A stretch of 64,000 bases of DNA, taken from Bradyrhizobium sp. BTAi1. Lineage in GTDB: Bacteria; Pseudomonadota; Alphaproteobacteria; Rhizobiales; Xanthobacteraceae. The notes under the pieces were generated by a model that worked only from the letters and a program-made list of their open reading frames with translations, searched no databases and had not been told where the DNA came from. A program made the translations under genes and the position numbers. Shown piece by piece: positions 1-8,878 of the stretch (its first letter is position 1; each line of letters opens with the position of its first letter). The DNA is taken from assembly GCF_000015165.1 (NCBI RefSeq), contig NC_009485.1, positions 4,049,501 through 4,113,500 on the forward strand. Direction: 5' to 3'.

Positions 1-279
1 GTGAAGGCGTTCGAGATCGCGGGCTATGGCGAGCAGGAAGTGGTCGACCGCTTCGGCGGCATGTACCGCGCCTTCCAATACGGCGCGCCGCCGCATGGCG
101 GCATGGCCGCCGGCGTTGACCGCATCGTGATGCTGCTCTGTGGCACCACCAACCTGCGCGAGATCTCGCTGTTCCCGATGAACCAGCAGGCCATGGACCT
201 CCTGATGGGCGCGCCGTCGGAAGCGACCACCAAGCAGCTCCGCGAGCTGCACATCAGGACCAACCTGCCGAACAAATAG
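1..279 (+). CDS. aspS: Aspartyl-tRNA synthetase, C-terminal end (5' truncated by window)
   Basis: This is the last 92 codons of a class II aminoacyl-tRNA synthetase that charges tRNA-Asp (or tRNA-Asp/Asn) in the cytoplasm. The segment PPHGGMAAGVDRIVMLL is class II motif 3, with the ATP-binding arginine in GVDR. It is followed by the usual tail REISLFPMNQQAMDLLMGAP seen at the end of bacterial AspRS. The reading frame is open from base 1, so the gene starts before the window and the GTG at base 1 is not taken as its start. The stop is TAG at 277-279. Confidence 0.93.
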   Translation: MKAFEIAGYGEQEVVDRFGGMYRAFQYGAPPHGGMAAGVDRIVMLLCGTTNLREISLFPMNQQAMDLLMGAPSEATTKQLRELHIRTNLPNK

Positions 280-450
280 GTCGGCAGCGGTCGCAGATCC
301 TATGGGCGGCGGAGGGGCAGGGGCAAGTCGGGCGTGCGACCGCCCACTCGCCCAGAGGATCAACCGAGCGCATTGATGATACTGACGCACGCGCCCGCGA
401 CGAGTGTGCCGCGGTTCACGGCCAATGAACGGAAGTGACCGCTCGGCATC

Positions 451-640
451 ATGCTGCCCGGAACGCAGAAGCTGGGCCGCTATCGGATCGATGGCGGAGA
501 TCTGGTGGCGTTGTCGAAGGCGCTGCTGAAGGCGCGCGAGCAGGCGGCGCGCCTCGGCAAGCCGGTTCGCGTGCTGTCCTGCTATCAGGCTGGTCTGGAT
601 GAACACTGGCTGCGCTGCTGGCCCACGGGGCGGCAATTTC
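451..640 (+). pseudogene. IS110-like transposase remnant
   Basis: A short open stretch reads KLGRYRIDGGDLVAL, then PVRVLSCYQAGLDEHW. This resembles the N-terminal part of IS110-family (DEDD) transposases, where a line like VxxxxEAGxDGFWLHR is typical. The catalytic glutamate position reads Q (YQAG instead of YEAG), and similarity stops at about base 640. No upstream or downstream remainder of the gene is visible, so this is a decayed fragment. The family assignment rests on a short stretch and is moderate. Confidence 0.45.
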
Positions 641-672
641 ACGGGCCAGCGCATCCGCGATGCAGCCCGCGC

Positions 673-1596
673 TCAGGGTGATAGCGCCTTCCAATACGAG
701 TCCTGCAGGTGATCCCTGATTTCAGGCGGAATGAACCTGAACAAGGACCCAAATGTACCTGGTCCGGCTGGCGACAGAAGATGACCCGATAAAAGATTCC
801 CGAATCCTCGCTCGATCATCTTGGCGAGTTGTTGGCTGAACTGAGGATCGTCGGTCCCGATCGGCGTCAATGGCTGCGCCTCGTCGAATTTCGCTCCCGC
901 GTCACATAGGAGGGCTCGCCCCAAATGGCGAAATCCGGCGAGCGACGGCGGCACTCGCGCGACGAGATCAAGTCCGTAAACCAACCGATAGGTCAACGCC
1001 CCAAGACTCGGATCATAGGCCGCGCGAAATTGTTCTCCGCCGACGCGGGGCATGCCGAATGCATATATGGCGGTGGGCGGCGAGTTCTTGGCCAGGGCTG
1101 TTGTGGCAGCGAGCGCCGCGAGTGCGGCACCAAGGCTATGACCTGCGATGAAGAACGCTTTACGCGTCTGCTGGGCCAGCTGGATGGCCGCTTCGATCTC
1201 GGACTGCGCGGCCGCCGCGGCACGCCGGAAACCCTCGTGGATGTCCGAACCGGCGCGCGGCAAGAGGGTGAGATCCGTCGCGAGATTCTGCCAGATGCCT
1301 GGATCAGTTCCGGCAAAGGCCAGGATCACCGCGTCGTCCCGCTCACCGATCAGCCCGCAGGTTTCAAAACTGCCGTTCAGGCTGGACTTGCGCGCGATGA
1401 AGGGGACCACGGATCTGAAGCCCCATAACGGGTATACGGCTTGGACGGTCGCGATCCGATGCGTCTCATAGGCAAGCTGGCAAAACCACATCAGCGCCCG
1501 CGCATTGGCGACCTTGAAGCCAGCTGCCGTTGCACTGAAGCCTTCAAATGCCGCAGGATCATATTCGTCCGGGTCGATTTCGACGAGTGTACTCAT
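673..1596 (-). CDS. Class 3 (fungal-type) lipase family protein
   Basis: A 307-residue alpha/beta hydrolase of the lipase class 3 family. The nucleophile elbow reads FIAGHSLGAALAALAA, giving the GHSLG serine. It is preceded by LAFAGTD (oxyanion region) and followed by YAFGMPRVGGEQF, a typical class 3 signature, and later VARVPP. No signal peptide is visible, so it is probably cytosolic unless secreted by a non-classical route. I chose the ATG at 1596 (MSTLVEI) over the GTG at 1605, because a GGGAG sequence lies eight bases before the ATG. It stands alone, convergent with the transposase remnant. The substrate is unknown; the fold allows lipids or other esters. Confidence 0.8.
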   Translation of the reverse strand: MSTLVEIDPDEYDPAAFEGFSATAAGFKVANARALMWFCQLAYETHRIATVQAVYPLWGFRSVVPFIARKSSLNGSFETCGLIGERDDAVILAFAGTDPGIWQNLATDLTLLPRAGSDIHEGFRRAAAAAQSEIEAAIQLAQQTRKAFFIAGHSLGAALAALAATTALAKNSPPTAIYAFGMPRVGGEQFRAAYDPSLGALTYRLVYGLDLVARVPPSLAGFRHLGRALLCDAGAKFDEAQPLTPIGTDDPQFSQQLAKMIERGFGNLLSGHLLSPAGPGTFGSLFRFIPPEIRDHLQDSYWKALSP

Positions 1597-1605
1597 AGGG
1601 CCCAC

Positions 1606-2091
1606 TCCCGAAGGACCGATGCGCAGGGAGGTTCAGCTCGTTGTTCGGCACGCCGTGCACCTGGAAAAGATCGAAGAGCTGATCGCTACAATCGAGCGAA
1701 GCCCATTCTCTGAGTGAGGCCAATGCTTGGCCGCGAGTCGATCGCGCGTCAGCCCATTCGCGATCGATGTCGTTGTCCTGTCAGATCAATATCAACAAGG
1801 CGCGACAGTTACGGCCGTCACGCCTCCGGCGCTGGTGACCAAAACATCGCGACCAAAACATTGGCCCAAGCACTAGAGTTCATCGCTCAGCTGGACCATG
1901 CCGTGCCGGGTACGACCGGCGTCAATGCTGACGATCACAGCAAACAAAACCGCGAGGGAAAGCGTATTTGTGAAACACATCACTTGTCAAGGAGCGCGTC
2001 CCGTAGAAATATGCTTGGCTAAACTACACAACGGTGGCGCGTGCTCTGGCTTGCAGAGCCTTGTCGACCGGCCTCAGTGTTGGGGGGCTTC
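1606..2091. other. Intergenic region, no supported gene
   Basis: This lies between the divergent lipase and muralytic genes. Short open frames here have no start signal and no recognisable family. It should hold the promoters of both neighbours, but I see no convincing motif apart from the ribosome-binding G-run just before 2092. Confidence 0.5.
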
Positions 2092-3768
2092 ATGGCTGGT
2101 GAAGACCGACGATCGGTTGATCTCGCGTTTCTGCACCCCGCTATTCGCCAGAGCGTGCAGACGATCCAGCGTCAGCTCAACAGCGAAGGCCATCCGTTTG
2201 AGATCTTCGAGGCGTTCCGGTCGCCCCATCGCCAAGCCTATCTCTACGCCCAGGGCCGCACGAGACCCGGCAACATCGTCACCAAAGCCCAGCCTTGGAT
2301 GTCGTATCATCAGTATGGTCTTGCGGTCGACTTTGTCCTCAAGATCAATGGCCAGTGGGATTGGAGCGACAGCGGTCCCAGCGCTGCCGCTTGGAAGCGG
2401 CTTCATGAGGTCGGCCGTGCGCAGAACATGGAGCCGCTGAGCTGGGAGACGCCGCACCTGCAAATGGCCGGCCTCCGGATCGGTGATCTTCACGCTGGAC
2501 ATTTCCCTCCCGGGGGTGACGCCAGCTGGGCCGAGAATCTTGAGTCAGCCATTGCCGGATGGTCGGGCTCGCCAGTCCCGCCTCCGGCACCGCCGTCGGT
2601 GTCGCGCCCTCCTCTTGCAGCGGGGGCCGTTGCGGAGATGATGACATTGTCCGATATCGATCGCCCTGCCAGCGCTGCGATGGCATCCACGGCGCTTGGC
2701 CACTTCTCCCGCATCCAACCCTTCATCGAGAAGTGGGAAGGCGGATACACCAACCATCCCGCCGACCGCGGCGGCCCCACCAATATGGGAATCACGCTCG
2801 AGACCTTGCGGGCCTGGCGACACAACGATGCTCTGACCGCGGAGGACGTCAAACAGCTCAGCATCGACGAGGCGCGCCGCATCTTCAAGGCGCGCTACTA
2901 CGATATCGTCCGTGGCGATGATCTGCCGCTGCAGGTTGCGGCGCCGGTGTACAATGCCGCAGTGCTGCATGGGCCGGGCCGCTCCGCCGAATTCCTGCAG
3001 AATTCGCTGATACGCTGCGGCGCTCAGGTGGCCGTCGATCGCATCATCGGCCCTGATACGATCCGCGCGGTCGGATCGGTTGACACGCAGCGCCTGTGCA
3101 AGGCGTTTCTCGACATCGAAGATGCGTATTTTCGATCACTGCGTGAATTTCCAGTCTTCGGCGCGGGCTGGCTCAACCGCCTCAATGACATGCGACGCTT
3201 CGTTGCCTCGCTCTCGGCCGAACCCATCGTCGTCGCAACTGGAGCAACAACCGTGCCCGTTCAGTCGCAGACCCAGCCGAACCTGACCGAAATCGTCGCG
3301 AAAATAGAGGAGCTCCTTGAGCTCTTCGGCCAAAAGCCGAACCTGCCGGGCGCAGCGTCCGGGCAGGCTGCTCAAGCTGACGCGCTGTCTCGCATGAGCC
3401 AGGTGGTCGAGGTGCTGCGGCAGCTCGGCATCGTGGTTCCTCCGGTCGCTCCGGGCACCACAGCTCCAGCGCCCCTGACACCGGTCAATGCCGCGCTGGG
3501 GACGACGCTTGGAAATCTGCTCGACGGCAGGAAGAGCGCGATCGGCATCATCGGCAGCGTGCTGACCGCCCTGCTGGGTGCCGCCGCGCCGTCGGCAGGC
3601 GGGGCGCCCGGAGCGGCGGGCGGCCTCATGAGCATTCTTTCCACGCTCGGCGTCGCCGTTCCCTATCTCCAGCCCATCATGCTGGGCCTGACTGCATGGG
3701 GGGCGCTCGGCAAATTGGATAAATGGCGAGTTGGCGTGCCAGCACCGCAAGCCTCCAGGCCCGGCTGA
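2092..3768 (+). CDS. M15 peptidase - GH108 muramidase - hydrophobic-tail fusion (endolysin-like)
   Basis: A 558-residue protein with three parts. Residues ~1-130 form an M15 (VanY/CwlK-like) D,D- or L-Ala-D-Glu peptidase: SYHQYGLAVDF supplies His73 and Asp80, and ETPHLQM supplies His122, the expected zinc ligands. Residues ~204-380 form a GH108 lysozyme-like domain: KWEGGY carries the catalytic Glu216, followed by DRGGPTNMGIT and a peptidoglycan-binding end (VDRIIGPDTIRAV). After a Pro/Ala linker, residues ~480-550 hold hydrophobic segments (GIIGSVLTALLG; LQPIMLGLTAWGALGKLDKW) resembling three-helix holin-like tails of gene transfer agents and phages. The ATG at 2092 follows a G-rich ribosome site. 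There is no signal peptide and no phage structural gene nearby. The domain calls are strong; the biological role is inferred. Confidence 0.82.
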   Translation: MAGEDRRSVDLAFLHPAIRQSVQTIQRQLNSEGHPFEIFEAFRSPHRQAYLYAQGRTRPGNIVTKAQPWMSYHQYGLAVDFVLKINGQWDWSDSGPSAAAWKRLHEVGRAQNMEPLSWETPHLQMAGLRIGDLHAGHFPPGGDASWAENLESAIAGWSGSPVPPPAPPSVSRPPLAAGAVAEMMTLSDIDRPASAAMASTALGHFSRIQPFIEKWEGGYTNHPADRGGPTNMGITLETLRAWRHNDALTAEDVKQLSIDEARRIFKARYYDIVRGDDLPLQVAAPVYNAAVLHGPGRSAEFLQNSLIRCGAQVAVDRIIGPDTIRAVGSVDTQRLCKAFLDIEDAYFRSLREFPVFGAGWLNRLNDMRRFVASLSAEPIVVATGATTVPVQSQTQPNLTEIVAKIEELLELFGQKPNLPGAASGQAAQADALSRMSQVVEVLRQLGIVVPPVAPGTTAPAPLTPVNAALGTTLGNLLDGRKSAIGIIGSVLTALLGAAAPSAGGAPGAAGGLMSILSTLGVAVPYLQPIMLGLTAWGALGKLDKWRVGVPAPQASRPG

Positions 3769-4263
3769 CCGAACGACATAGTTCGGACGTCGTTTCGCTT
3801 ATCCGGGATGCGTCCGTTTCCTCATGCGCGCCGTTGCGTCGCCAGATGGCGCGGGGTCGGCGCGTCGTCGGGCCCCCGCAGGGTAAGCCGGCTCTCAACG
3901 CACCCTTCTGCATTCGATCCTCTCGCGTCAGCGTCGGTTAAGGCTGCCAGCGACATCATCTCGACCGCCGGTGCAGGCCCGGCGCGCCCCCGGATCAGCG
4001 CGCCTCACCACGATCGATCCGCGCGGCGGCCTGTTGTGCAATGCAGGAAGGTGTTGATCTCCAGCGTCAATCGACGGTCTGGCCTGTCAGTCCCTCGGTT
4101 CGCGAAGCGCAGCTCGCGAGGCGCCCGGCTGTACTCATTTCAAATAAGAGCAATACCGTTCGGTCGAACGGTGCGGTGTCATGCAACCCGCCTTTAATCC
4201 AGTGCTCGTCTGAATGGTGCGGTGAACATAGCCACCCCATCAGAAGAAAACGGATAACCCAGA
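3769..4263. other. Intergenic region, no supported gene
   Basis: About 495 bases between two genes on the plus strand. I find no coding sequence. A small inverted repeat (GTTCGGTCGAAC-like, near 4158) is the only visible structure; it could be part of the promoter of the downstream binding-protein gene. Confidence 0.4.
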
Positions 4264-5823
4264 ATGACCGTTCGCTGGTCTGTGCTCCTGCTCGGAACTT
4301 GCTTCCTTCTCCCTGCGGCCCCCGCGCTCGCGGCCGTGTCTCCCGATGTCGTTCGCGATCTCGCTTCGCGGGTCGGCCCTGTCATCGGTCAGGCCGCGAC
4401 TTGTCCGGCCATTGCCCAGGGACGCGTCCAGACCATCATCGATCAGTTCGGCGAGGTCATCCGTCAGGCCGCGTCGACGACCACCGAGCGCGATCTGCTC
4501 ATCCGCAGCTTCAACAGCTCCATCGCCGAGGGGCGCGGCCGGATCGCATCCGCGCAGGTGAACTGTCAGACGGCAGAACGCCAATTGTCCGAGCTCGAGC
4601 GCTCGCTCAGCCAGCAGCCATCGGCCGCTCCGACGATGTCCCTTACGCTGGCGCCGTCAAGCGCAGCGGCGGCGACGCAGCCCACCGCCAACCTTCCGCC
4701 GCCGCTTCCGCACGGCGTCAGCGACACCGAAATCCGTTTCGGCACCGTGATTCCCTTCTCGGGCGTGCGCAAGGAGTCCGCGCGTCAGATGAAGCTCGGC
4801 ATCGAGACCGCGTTCAACCGCGTCAACGACGCCGGCGGGATCAACGGCCGCAAGCTGAGACTGATCGCGGCCGATGACGTCTATGATCCCACCCGCACGC
4901 TCGCCGCCATGACGCAGCTCTACGAGAAGGATAAGGTGTTCGGCTTCATCGGCAATATGGGCACCGCCAACAATGCGGTGGCGATCCCCTATGCGCTGGA
5001 GCGCCGCGCGCTGTTCTTTGCGCCCTATAGCGGCTCGGCCGTGGTTCGCCGCGACCCGCCCGACCGCTACGTCTTCAACTATCGTGCGAGCTATGCCGAG
5101 GAGACCGCCGCGATCGTGCACTATCTGATGAAGGTCAAGCGCATCCCGGCGAAACAGATCGCAGTCTTCGCGCAGAACGATGCCTATGGCGACGATGGCG
5201 CCAACGGTGTCGCCAAGGCGTTCCGCGCGCTCGGCATCACCGATCCGATCATCCGCTACGGCTTCCCGCGCGGCACGTTGGAGGTCGACGACGCCGTCGG
5301 CAAGCTGAAGGCGCAGACCAAGCCGCCGATCAAGGCCGTGATCATGATCGCGACCGACCGAGCCGCGGCGAAATTCATCGAGAAGACCCACGAGGCGGCT
5401 CCGGGACTGATCTACGCCAACATCTCGGCTGTCGGCTCTTCGTCTCTCGCCGCCGAGCTGAAGCTGCTCGGCACGAAATACACCAATGGCGTGATCGTCA
5501 CGCAGGGGGTCCCCTCGGTGGCCGGCTATTCGAGCCTCGTGCTCGACTACAAGAATGCGCTGGACAAGTACTTCCCCGGCGAAGCGCCGGACTACACCTC
5601 ACTGGAGGGCTTCATCTCGGCGAGCATCCTGATTCAGGCGCTGAAACAGACGACGCCGCTCGACACCGAGCGACTGGTCGATACGCTGGAATCGATGAAG
5701 AGCATCGATCTCGGCCTCGGCAGCACGCTCTCGTTCGGACGCGCCGAGCACCAGGCCTCGCACAAGATCTGGGGCACAGCGCTCGACGAGACCGGTACCT
5801 ACCAGGCGATCGAGCTGGAATGA
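4264..5823 (+). CDS. Orphan branched-chain amino-acid type ABC substrate-binding protein
   Basis: A 519-residue periplasmic binding protein of the Peripla_BP_6 (LivK-like) family. It has a clear Sec signal peptide (LLLGTCFLLPAAPALAA). Residues ~25-140 are an unusual N-terminal extension with two cysteines and a heptad-like stretch (AERQLSELERSLSQQ). The ligand-binding module starts at EIRFGTVIPFSG, with GIETAFNRVNDAGGINGRKL, AADDVYDPTRT and FGFIGNMGT, all typical of the family. No permease or ATPase gene lies next to it, so it either works with a transporter elsewhere or acts as a sensor. The ligand cannot be told from sequence. The extension makes it about 120 residues longer than LivK. Confidence 0.85.
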   Translation: MTVRWSVLLLGTCFLLPAAPALAAVSPDVVRDLASRVGPVIGQAATCPAIAQGRVQTIIDQFGEVIRQAASTTTERDLLIRSFNSSIAEGRGRIASAQVNCQTAERQLSELERSLSQQPSAAPTMSLTLAPSSAAAATQPTANLPPPLPHGVSDTEIRFGTVIPFSGVRKESARQMKLGIETAFNRVNDAGGINGRKLRLIAADDVYDPTRTLAAMTQLYEKDKVFGFIGNMGTANNAVAIPYALERRALFFAPYSGSAVVRRDPPDRYVFNYRASYAEETAAIVHYLMKVKRIPAKQIAVFAQNDAYGDDGANGVAKAFRALGITDPIIRYGFPRGTLEVDDAVGKLKAQTKPPIKAVIMIATDRAAAKFIEKTHEAAPGLIYANISAVGSSSLAAELKLLGTKYTNGVIVTQGVPSVAGYSSLVLDYKNALDKYFPGEAPDYTSLEGFISASILIQALKQTTPLDTERLVDTLESMKSIDLGLGSTLSFGRAEHQASHKIWGTALDETGTYQAIELE

Positions 5824-6051
5824 GGCTCGGAGCGCGGCTCCGGCAGGTGCGGCCGGGGCCCCGTTCGCCGCATCCGGCGGCGTCAATGCAAGGCTGCAAC
5901 GGGCCAGCAGCAGGTGGCCGCGTCGCGCGATGCGATAGGTCTCGCATCGCCGCAGCACCATCGACTTGAACCGTCGCCGCCACGGTTTGGTCGCCACGCG
6001 GCCGATTTTGCCCGGTCGACTTCCCCCCGCTGGGGTGCGGGAGGAGGGGAC

Positions 6052-6768
6052 ATGCCGCCGAGCCGTCGCGGACGTGCATCGGGCGTTGCGACCGGGGCTG
6101 GCGCGCCGCTCTCGCATCTGTGCGATGCATCGGGCCGAGCCGTGCGGGTCCGTTGGCTCGCCGTCGCGCTGTCGGCGGCCTTGCTCGCCGGCTGTGCGCG
6201 GTCGCCGGAGATTGGCGCTGGCCCCGACAAGGGCGGTGCGGCCGAGCAGACGGCCCTCACACAGCCTGCGCCGGTCTCGTCGACACCGCCGGCGAACCCT
6301 GCCGCGCAGACGGCCGCTCCGCCGTCTGCGAGCACTGCGCCGCGGCGTCCGCGTCATGCGCTGCGTGGTCTCGCCAGCTACTACACCGCGCCGCAGCCGA
6401 CCGCGAATGGCGAGGTATTCGACACCACCGCCATGACCGCCGCGCATCGCAGCCTGCCGTTCGGGACGCGCCTGCGCGTGACGCGGCTCGACACCGGCCG
6501 CGCTGTGACGGTGCGTATCAATGACCGCGGTCCCTATGTCGATGGCCGCGTGGTGGACCTGTCCTATGCCGCCGCTGCGGCGCTGGACATGGTCGACTCC
6601 GGGCTGGCGAACGTCCGGCTCGACGTGGTGCGCTGGCCGAAGCCGCGGGCGCACAAGCCGACGGTGCAGCAGGCCGCGCCCGCCAATGCAAGGCCGCTGC
6701 CGCGCCCGCCGCCGACGCGGCTGAGCCTGCTGCGCTTGCCAAGCGGGCCGGCCCAGATCAGCCGCTGA
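6052..6768 (+). CDS. rlpA: Septal ring lytic transglycosylase RlpA-like lipoprotein
   Basis: A double-psi beta-barrel protein of the RlpA family, which cleaves peptidoglycan glycan strands. The barrel spans GLASYYTAPQPTANGEVF, MTAAHRSLPFGTRLRVT and VRINDRGPYVDGRVVDLS. The last stretch carries the DRGPYV motif and the catalytic-type aspartate. The lipobox LLAGC predicts an outer-membrane lipoprotein. The C-terminal SPOR domain of E. coli RlpA is absent; a Pro-rich tail takes its place. The ATG at 6052 follows a strong GGAGGAGGGG site but gives an n-region of about 35 residues before the signal helix. A GTG at 6142 would give a normal signal peptide with a weak ribosome site. Either start gives the same mature lipoprotein. 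Confidence 0.83.
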   Translation: MPPSRRGRASGVATGAGAPLSHLCDASGRAVRVRWLAVALSAALLAGCARSPEIGAGPDKGGAAEQTALTQPAPVSSTPPANPAAQTAAPPSASTAPRRPRHALRGLASYYTAPQPTANGEVFDTTAMTAAHRSLPFGTRLRVTRLDTGRAVTVRINDRGPYVDGRVVDLSYAAAAALDMVDSGLANVRLDVVRWPKPRAHKPTVQQAAPANARPLPRPPPTRLSLLRLPSGPAQISR

Positions 6769-6818
6769 GAGGGATGGTCAGCCGTGCGCAGCGCTCACAG
6801 GCGCTGCGTTCTACGGGC

Positions 6819-7406
6819 TCATGCAGCCGAACGGCCGGGCAACATCCGGGTCAGGACGTTGTCCCGCCGCACCAGGTGATGAAACAGCGCGGCGGCGACG
6901 TGCAGGGCGACGACCGTCCACGCGATCCATTTGCCGACGAAATGGTGGATCGCATCGACCGGCGGCTCGAACCTGTCCCAGTCGATTCCAAGGCCGCTCT
7001 CGATCCAACCGAACACGGCCGTCTCACGGAAACTCGGCACCTTGAACAATCCGAAATCAGTCGCAGCGTCGGTCCCGATATAGCCGGTCAGCGGCATGAC
7101 GATGAGCAGGGCGTACAGTCCCCCATGTGCGACGTGGGCAAGCACGTGCTCGACCCTGGAGCCATGCGGCGGGTCAGGCTGCACATTGGCGAAGCGCCAG
7201 AGCAGCCGAGGCAGAACCAGGAAACCCACGATGATCCCCAGCACCCAGTGAATGTTGAGCACCGGCAGCGCCTCAGGCGCCATGTCGTCCATGAACCAGA
7301 TCACGTAGTACACGACGGCATAGGCGACGATGAAGGCGGCCGCGCTGCTCCAGTGGAAGAACTTGGCCAGGGCGCCAAATTCCCGCTTCGTGTTCGTCCA
7401 TGGCAT
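6819..7406 (-). CDS. Cytochrome b561 family membrane protein
   Basis: A 195-residue four-helix membrane protein of the prokaryotic cytochrome b561 / Ni-hydrogenase b-type family, which passes electrons between quinol and other carriers across the inner membrane. Candidate haem-ligand histidines sit in the helices: FFHWSSAAAFIVAY, NIHWVLGIIVG, VAHGGLYALL, and HHFVGKWIAWTVVALHVAAALFHHLV near the end. The start ATG at 7406 follows an AAGGAC ribosome site; longer upstream open sequence is not coding-like. It is convergent with rlpA and divergent from the acetyltransferase remnant. Its redox partner is unknown. Confidence 0.88.
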   Translation of the reverse strand: MPWTNTKREFGALAKFFHWSSAAAFIVAYAVVYYVIWFMDDMAPEALPVLNIHWVLGIIVGFLVLPRLLWRFANVQPDPPHGSRVEHVLAHVAHGGLYALLIVMPLTGYIGTDAATDFGLFKVPSFRETAVFGWIESGLGIDWDRFEPPVDAIHHFVGKWIAWTVVALHVAAALFHHLVRRDNVLTRMLPGRSAA

Positions 7407-7717
7407 GGCGGTGTCCTTCGAGACGATGAACCAGGTTGTGGTCACCGAATGCCGCGAATTCGTCGTCGTGAAATCGCTCCGCGCTTCGGCGTGATAGGAC
7501 GTGCTGCCGATGAGGCAGCGCCTTCTGTTCGTGCCCCCGCAGCTAGCGGAGAACAGCGCGGGATGCCAGCGAGACGCGCGCGAGATGGGCCATCGCTTGA
7601 TCAATTCTGTAGGAGAATCCGCCAGCACGATGCAAAATCCGGCATTGCTGCGGTCGCATCTACGGGAGCGGCGCGGCTCGCGGATAGCCAAGGAGATCTT
7701 CAGGGCCCAACCATGGA
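7407..7717. other. Divergent intergenic region
   Basis: About 310 bases separating the b561 gene and the frameshifted acetyltransferase gene. No gene is supported. It must contain the b561 promoter, but no clear sigma-factor motif is visible to me. Confidence 0.4.
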
Positions 7718-8180
7718 ATGAGCCGCGCTTACATGCTCGAGATTACTTTGGAAGACCCGGCTTCAGCCGCGGCAGAAATGCTGATAGCTGAGCTGTCTGC
7801 GACGCTCGCGCGCATCACCGGTGACAGCGGCCGCTCGTCGTTCGATCCGGGTGACGTCCGCGGCCCGAAGGCGTGCTTTGTCGTTGCGCGCGATGGAGAG
7901 GGGCAGGCCATCGGTTGTGGCGGGCTGCGGCCGCTGGAGGCGAACATTGCCGAAGTGAAACGGATGTACGCGCGGCGTCGGTGCAGCGATCCTGAAGCAT
8001 CTCGAAGCGGCAGCGCTCGGCTTCGGCTACCACGCGATCTGGCTGGAGACGCGGCGCGTCAATGCGCGTGCCGTCGCATTCTACGAGCGGCACGGCTATC
8101 GGCGGATTCCCAATTTCGGCAAATATGCCGGCCGGCCTGAAGCCGTCTGTTTCGAGAAGCGGCTTCCTTCTCTGCGTTGA
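7718..8180 (+). pseudogene. GNAT acetyltransferase, frameshifted
   Basis: Reading from 7718, the protein looks like a small GNAT N-acetyltransferase: CFVVARDGEGQAIGCGGLRPL, then AEVKRMYAR. At about base 7973 the frame breaks. The family-like sequence GVGAAILKHLEAAALGFGY continues in the +1 frame from 7974, through WLETRRVNARAVAFYERHGY and FGKYAGRPE, to a TGA at 8178. The two halves together make a normal ~150-residue enzyme with the acetyl-CoA loop (R-G-V-G-A-A) exactly at the break. One extra base or two missing bases explains it. It could be a real inactivating mutation or a sequencing error. Downstream similarity is well kept, so any mutation is recent. Confidence 0.8.
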
Positions 8181-8263
8181 CAGGTCTTCGATCGCAGTCG
8201 AATCCGTCTTTGCGACACGCCGTCGGTGAGCTGCACGTCTCCCCGAGACGCAGCTTGCGGGCC

Positions 8264-8878
8264 TCAGGCGTTCCTCGTTTGTCCCGGCGCGAGCGCCGTG
8301 CCAAAGACATGGTCCCAGACACCCGTGACGACGCCGAAATTGCCGGGCGGGCCGCGATGGTGTCGGACATGGCGGAGTCGGCAGCTGCGCAGCCAGGACT
8401 GCAGCAGCGACTGTTCGGCCAATGGCCAGTGATGCACGGCATCGTGGACCAACAGATACAAGACGTAACCAGTCAGCAGACCGCTCGTCGTTCCGCTTGC
8501 GGTCTGCAGGTCGGCGAGGCTCGCGACGAGCACGAAGAATGATAAGAAGATGACGACACTCACCCAGATCGGCGCGCCGATGAGATCGCTGGGGCGCGCG
8601 TGGTGCAGTCCGTGGAGTTGCTTGAGGATGGCAACCTCATGATACAGGAACCGGTGCACCAGATATTCGGCGAGCGTCCACAGCAGCGCCCCGCCGGCTG
8701 CGGCCAGCAGCCAGCGCGGCTGCAGGGCGACCCCGTTGCTCGCGAGATCGAACAGCAGAAGCGCGGCGACGACGATCGGGTAGAGGAAAAGCTCGGCGTA
8801 GTAGCTGATCTTGCTGTGATTCACGTCGTGTCCGTACGCAGAAATCAAGGACGATAGGGGACGCGCTTCCCTGGGCAT
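8264..8878 (-). CDS. Fatty acid hydroxylase / sterol desaturase superfamily protein
   Basis: A 204-residue membrane di-iron oxygenase-type protein. The histidine boxes are visible in order: EYLVHRFLYHE (HxxxxH), LHGLHHARP (HxxHH), LVHDAVHHWPL, and RLRHVRHHRG near the C-terminus. Hydrophobic segments (AELFLYPIVVAALLLFDLA; WVSVVIFLSFFVLVASL; GYVLYLLVHD) fit a small four-helix enzyme. Relatives hydroxylate fatty acids, carotenoids or sterols; the substrate here is not clear, and a lipid or carotenoid is the best guess. I used the ATG at 8878; an in-frame TTG lies two codons earlier. It is monocistronic as far as can be seen. Confidence 0.78.
   Translation of the reverse strand: MPREARPLSSLISAYGHDVNHSKISYYAELFLYPIVVAALLLFDLASNGVALQPRWLLAAAGGALLWTLAEYLVHRFLYHEVAILKQLHGLHHARPSDLIGAPIWVSVVIFLSFFVLVASLADLQTASGTTSGLLTGYVLYLLVHDAVHHWPLAEQSLLQSWLRSCRLRHVRHHRGPPGNFGVVTGVWDHVFGTALAPGQTRNA

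Noticed and set aside
1714..2022. A 102-codon plus-strand frame before the muralytic gene
   Set aside because: No ribosome site, no domain and overlapping frames of similar quality.
2092..3768. Prophage region
   Set aside because: Only the lysis-type gene is present; no capsid, tail, terminase or integrase genes are nearby.
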